From: CAYSPU01 sp964432995
GTDB taxonomy: Bacteria; Verrucomicrobiota; Verrucomicrobiia; Limisphaerales; JAHDYP01
Assembly (NCBI GenBank): GCA_964432995.1
Contig: CAYSPU010000115.1
Coordinates: 1 to 17,570 of the forward strand
Direction: 5' to 3'
Length of the DNA: 17,570 nucleotides
Below, in pieces: positions 14,416 to 17,570 of this stretch. Position numbers and translations under genes: made by a program. How positions within the stretch are numbered: the stretch's first letter is position 1; every line of letters starts with the position of its first letter. The notes under the pieces are model-generated. The model ran no database searches. It was not told where the DNA came from and saw only the letters and a program-made list of their open reading frames with translations.

Positions 14416-15701
14416 GGCCCCACCAAACGCAGGAAAGCCGTGCCGGACCCGATGGGCACGGTTGCCGAACTTTGTCCGAGAGTGTTCGGAACATCGGCCC
14501 AGCTCTGGCCCCCAAGGTCGGTGGCCTGCTGCAGCCGGATTCCCGGGCCGGCGGTCCAGGAGAGGGCGATCTGGCCATTGGCAACAGTGCCCAGCGTGAC
14601 GCTGCCGAGGTGGTCCACGTTGTTGAAGTGAGCCAAAGGCAGCGTCTGGGCTTCGGCACCAATGGTCGTGTAGACGCGGTTGTCGATGCTCTCCCAGGTG
14701 GCGCCGTTGAGCACGTATTTGTAGGCCACGGCGGTCCCGCTGACACCGTTCACCTCGAAAGTGCCGGTATAGACCGTGGAATCGGTGGCGCTCGGCGTCA
14801 GGACCGACGCGGTGGCGCTCCAACTGTTGAGGGGGTCTCCGGCCACGGAGACGGTGCCGGTGTTGGGATCGAACGCGCCTTGGGCGATCAAGACGCCGAG
14901 GCTCACCTGGAAGGTCAGAGGGATGTTCGTGGGGATCTGGGCCAGGTTGTTGAAGAAGGCCACCGGCAAGGTCTGCGCCCCGCTCGTCAGGGTCAACGAG
15001 CGATTCTGGGAACCGCCGGTGCCGACATTGCCTTCCCACTCGGTGGTGCTGCTCGTGGTGAGCATGATGAACTTGTAGCCGACGGCACTGTCGGCCGCGC
15101 CGGTCAACGGCATCGTGACGGTCCAGAGGTCCGGGTTGGTGGTGCTCCGCGTCATTTCGGTGGCCGAGGTGCTCCATTCGTTGAACTCCCCAGCGAGGTA
15201 CACCGCGCCGGTCTCGGGGTCGAAATTGCCCAGCGTGGTTTGCACGGACATGTTCACCTGGAACGTGACCTCGGACGTCACGCTCGTGCCGCTGGTCACG
15301 TTGTTGAAGTAGACCACGTCCAGGGTCTGGTCCGTATCCGCGATGATCAACGTGCGGTTTCCCGTTCCGCCTCCCGTGCCGACGTTGCCTTCCCAGACAG
15401 TGGCGCCGGTGGAACTGAGCATGACGAACTTGTATTGGCAGGTGTTCCCCGCGGTGCCCGTCACCTCGTAGGTGCCGGTCCAGATGTCGGCATTCTCCAC
15501 GCTTGGTTCGAGCGGCGAAGCGGACTCGCTCCACCCGTTGATGGGGTCGCCGGCGACAAACACCGCGCCGGTCTCCGGAGTGAAATCGCCCAGCGCCACC
15601 TGGGCGGACATGTTGACCTGGAAGGTGACCCAAGCCGCCTGCGTCGTGGCGCAGCCGACCGTCAGCCCCAGAAGCCCGACAAGAAGAGAAGACGTTTTCA
15701 T
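14412..15701 (-). CDS. secreted protein with three tandem carbohydrate-binding-like repeats
   Basis: 429 residues. MKTSSLLVGLLGLTVGC is an export signal; cleavage may fall near TTQA-AW, or C17 may be lipidated (the lipobox is imperfect). Three repeats of about 100-110 residues follow: 25-135, 145-253 and 262-362. Each opens with [VL]TFQV, then a G[DNA]F[DT]P motif, VAGxxNxW, YKF/YKY, and closes with a FNN[VL] strand. These look like beta-sandwich starch-/glycan-binding modules, but the exact CBM family is not clear to me. Residues 363-429 are a separate C-terminal module (LSWTAGPGIRLQQATDL ... FLRLVGP). The ATG at 15701 is preferred to a TTG at 15722 since the signal peptide begins there. It is coupled to the GH53 gene, suggesting that it binds or presents galactan to the enzyme. 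Confidence 0.82.
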   Translation of the reverse strand: MKTSSLLVGLLGLTVGCATTQAAWVTFQVNMSAQVALGDFTPETGAVFVAGDPINGWSESASPLEPSVENADIWTGTYEVTGTAGNTCQYKFVMLSSTGATVWEGNVGTGGGTGNRTLIIADTDQTLDVVYFNNVTSGTSVTSEVTFQVNMSVQTTLGNFDPETGAVYLAGEFNEWSTSATEMTRSTTNPDLWTVTMPLTGAADSAVGYKFIMLTTSSTTEWEGNVGTGGSQNRSLTLTSGAQTLPVAFFNNLAQIPTNIPLTFQVSLGVLIAQGAFDPNTGTVSVAGDPLNSWSATASVLTPSATDSTVYTGTFEVNGVSGTAVAYKYVLNGATWESIDNRVYTTIGAEAQTLPLAHFNNVDHLGSVTLGTVANGQIALSWTAGPGIRLQQATDLGGQSWADVPNTLGQSSATVPIGSGTAFLRLVGP

Positions 15702-15848
15702 AGATTTCTGGAGAGCAAGCAACTGGTTCCCACGCTCACCGGGCCGGGATCATGCCCCGGAAAGGGGCGCCTTGGCCAGCCAAAGAAGAGTGGTGAAACC
15801 GGCAGGAAGCGTGAAGAAACCACGCGCCAGCGGAGGTGTGCGCGTCCT

Positions 15849-15868
15849 GCCGCGGGTCATCCCGCGGC
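15849..15868. repeat. perfect 8-bp stem hairpin
   Basis: GCCGCGGG (15849-15856) pairs with CCCGCGGC (15861-15868) across TCAT. There is no T-tract. Confidence 0.4.
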
Positions 15869-15936
15869 CGTGGGACACGGTCCGAGAGGATTGGTTGGCG
15901 CGCGGGTGTGGCGAGGCGCTCGACAGCCCGCAAGGT

Positions 15937-15958
15937 TCCGGACCGCGGCTCGTCCGGA
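15937..15958. repeat. 7-bp stem hairpin
   Basis: TCCGGAC (15937-15943) pairs with GTCCGGA (15952-15958) across an 8-base GC-rich loop. It is part of the hairpin cluster upstream of the galactan operon. Confidence 0.35.
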
Positions 15959-15987
15959 GCCGCAGCAAAGAGCAGGTGCGTTCTGCT

Positions 15988-16006
15988 GCGGGTCGAGAAG
16001 ACCCGC
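15988..16006. repeat. GCGGGTC/GACCCGC hairpin, copy 2
   Basis: GCGGGTC (15988-15994) pairs with GACCCGC (16000-16006) across GAGAA. Flanking bases (GCT before, GG after) match the copy at 208-225, with only the loop differing. Confidence 0.5.
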
Positions 16007-16122
16007 GGCCCAAAAGACCACCCAGCGGACGGGGATTGGTCTCGAGAAGCCGTCCCGCCTGGGGTGACGGAACCTCCATAGGCTGCCCACCAACCGACCC
16101 AGAAAAGCGCGTGCGTCGGGAG

Positions 16123-17457
16123 TCAGAGCAGGGCATTCGCGTTGGCGTTGTTGGTGAATCGTTCGGCGCGGGCGTCCCAGGTCAGAAGCGATCTCGTCTG
16201 GTGCGCGATGTTCGCGATCAAGGTCGTCGCCGTGCTGCGGTGTCCGGTCTCGATGTCGCAATGGCACTGGGCGCGGCTCTTCACGCAGTCCAGGAAGTCC
16301 CGGGCGTGCAGCGTGGTGTCGCCGCTGCCGCCGGCCTGGACTTTCTTCGGTTCGATCATCGGCTGGCTGATGCGGTAGAGCCGCTCAACCGAACGGTCAT
16401 CGGGGCGCCGCGCGGGGAATGCGTGCTCCTTGATCTGGTCGGCGACGATCTCGTAGCCGTTCCCGAAGAGGTAGAGGGTGCCCTTGGTGCCGCGCACCTC
16501 GACTTCGCAGCCGGGCAGGCTCCACGGGGCGGCGGTGGCGTTGAACTGGGAGAACGTCACCAGGGTGTCGCCCGGGTAATGCCAGATCACCTCGAGAGTG
16601 TCAGGGATCTCCCGGTTGTCGTCCATGCCGGCGAATCGGCCGCCCATCGCCGTCACGGCCAGGGGTGCCTTCTGGCCAAGCGACCAATGGATGAAATCCA
16701 GGTAGTGCACGCCGAAGTTGGTCACCTGACCGCCCGAGTAGTCGTAGAACCATCGGAAACGGTAGAAAGTGCGGTTCGGGTTATACGGCCGGCGCGGGGC
16801 TGGCCCCTGCCAGGATTCCCAATCTACATCGGGTGGCGGCTGGGTGTCGGGGGGATTGCCGATGCCTTTGGGCCATTCGTTCTGGATGTGGAAAGCGCGG
16901 GCCACGGTGATCTTGCCCAGTGCGCCGCTGCGGACCAGTTCGGCGGCCTCGCGACAGAACGGGACCGAACGGCGGTGAATCCCCACTTGCACCACCCGGC
17001 GGTGTTTCTCGGCGGCCTCGACCATCTGGCGCCCCTCGGCCACCCGCAGGGAGAGGGGTTTCTCGACGTAGACATCTTTGCCCGCCGCACAGGCCTGAAT
17101 CATCTGCGGCGCGTGCCAGTGGTCGGGGGTGCTGATGACCACGGCATCGACATCCTTGAGCTCGAGCAAACGACGGTAATCCTTGAGCTGCTTCGGGGCG
17201 CCGCCGATCTTCCGAGCGGCAAAGTCAAGGTACGGCTGATAGATATCGCAAATGGCCACGACCTCGGCGTCCTGGTGGGCGAGAAAGGCGTCCAGAACCT
17301 GGTCGCCGCGGTTGCCGAGGCCGATGAAGCCGAGCCGGATGCGGTCATTGGCGCCGAGCACGCGGCTCTGGCTGAGCGCGGTGGCGGCACTCGCCGCGAC
17401 CACGGTCCGAGAGAAGTTCCGGCGGGTCCACAATGGGGTTCTGGAGGACATACTCAT
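16123..17457 (-). CDS. Tat-type Gfo/Idh/MocA family oxidoreductase (second copy)
   Basis: 444-residue dehydrogenase-like protein with a twin-arginine signal (TRRNFSRTVVAASAATAL, from residue 11), so likely exported in folded form. The dinucleotide-binding loop is GFIGLGNRGDQV (about 43-54), followed by VVISTPDHWHAP and VEKPLSLRVAEG (EKPL at 132-135). The C-terminal domain shows WFYDYSGGQVTNFGVHYLDF, with the histidine common in the active site of this family. The ATG at 17457 is chosen; a second in-frame ATG is at 17451 and the frame is open to 17493, but the upstream part is proline-rich and lacks a ribosome site. It is clearly diverged from the oxidoreductase at 11399-12793, so the two are not recent duplicates. 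It probably acts on sugars released by neighbouring glycan-active enzymes. Confidence 0.88.
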   Translation of the reverse strand: MSMSSRTPLWTRRNFSRTVVAASAATALSQSRVLGANDRIRLGFIGLGNRGDQVLDAFLAHQDAEVVAICDIYQPYLDFAARKIGGAPKQLKDYRRLLELKDVDAVVISTPDHWHAPQMIQACAAGKDVYVEKPLSLRVAEGRQMVEAAEKHRRVVQVGIHRRSVPFCREAAELVRSGALGKITVARAFHIQNEWPKGIGNPPDTQPPPDVDWESWQGPAPRRPYNPNRTFYRFRWFYDYSGGQVTNFGVHYLDFIHWSLGQKAPLAVTAMGGRFAGMDDNREIPDTLEVIWHYPGDTLVTFSQFNATAAPWSLPGCEVEVRGTKGTLYLFGNGYEIVADQIKEHAFPARRPDDRSVERLYRISQPMIEPKKVQAGGSGDTTLHARDFLDCVKSRAQCHCDIETGHRSTATTLIANIAHQTRSLLTWDARAERFTNNANANALL

Positions 17458-17570
17458 GGTTTCGATGGGGGGCGGTGGAGCGTGGAGGCACATGCGCGGC
17501 TGTCGTTTCCAATGGTTGCCATCAATTTCCAGGCATTGGCGGCCATGTAAACCCTTTTCTGTGGACCCTT
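17458..17570. other. upstream region of the second oxidoreductase gene, to the window edge
   Basis: 113 bases with nothing that I can support as a gene or site. Confidence 0.4.

Larger units (their letters stand above)
15702..16122. other. intergenic region with three hairpins
   Basis: About 420 bases with no credible gene. It should contain the promoter of the minus-strand galactan operon and the end of the oxidoreductase gene at 16123. Hairpins lie at 15849-15868, 15937-15958 and 15988-16006. I see no transposase or tRNA. Confidence 0.5.

Noticed and set aside
14416..15633. N-terminal extension of the galactanase to 839 residues
   Set aside because: The extension is the +1 shadow of the three-repeat protein; the GTG at 14415 with a signal peptide and GTGA overlap is a far better start.
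15472..17550. 692-residue plus-strand open frame
   Set aside because: Antisense to the second oxidoreductase and the hairpin-rich spacer; no domain signal.

Overview
The window is high-GC DNA from a draft or metagenome assembly, with a 10-base N gap at 8542-8551. The gene content suggests a Verrucomicrobiota bacterium, possibly Pedosphaera/Limisphaerales-like. The reasons are twin-arginine Gfo/Idh/MocA oxidoreductases beside secreted glycan-active proteins, C-terminal 'FFRL'-type modules on exported proteins, a four-helix-bundle remnant, and dispersed palindromic intergenic repeats. This taxonomic reading is inference; no rRNA or marker gene is present.

Region 1 (about 1-501): a high-GC3 reading frame runs off the left edge on the minus strand, followed by hairpin-rich non-coding DNA.

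Region 2 (502-7274, plus strand): five tightly packed genes form one apparent operon. They are a double-[4Fe-4S] ferredoxin-like protein with an HdrA-like N-terminus, a radical SAM enzyme with extra C-terminal cysteines, a fusion of a DUF116 cysteine domain to a polyprenyl diphosphate synthase, a small alpha/alpha-toroid protein with prenyltransferase/squalene-oxidase repeats, and a class II terpene cyclase of the squalene-hopene cyclase family with a DADD motif. Junctions are 16 nt or less and two overlap. The simplest model is that a prenyl chain is made, cyclised by protonation and then altered by radical chemistry using electrons from the Fe-S proteins. This is the most interesting part of the window.

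Region 3 (7275-9381): a decayed four-helix-bundle gene on the minus strand, an ALDH3-type aldehyde dehydrogenase broken only by the assembly gap, a doubtful 35-residue ORF, and two structured repeat elements.

Region 4 (9382-17457): a carbohydrate-processing region. A secreted GH20-like/ThuA fusion lies on the plus strand. On the minus strand are a Tat-type Gfo/Idh/MocA oxidoreductase, a coupled pair (a secreted three-repeat carbohydrate-binding-like protein and a GH53 endo-beta-1,4-galactanase), and a second Tat-type Gfo/Idh/MocA protein. Together they suggest export-based breakdown of galactan-type plant glycans with periplasmic sugar oxidation, possibly by 3-keto chemistry as in ThuA/ThuB. 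Spaces between these genes hold hairpins and a repeat shared with region 3.
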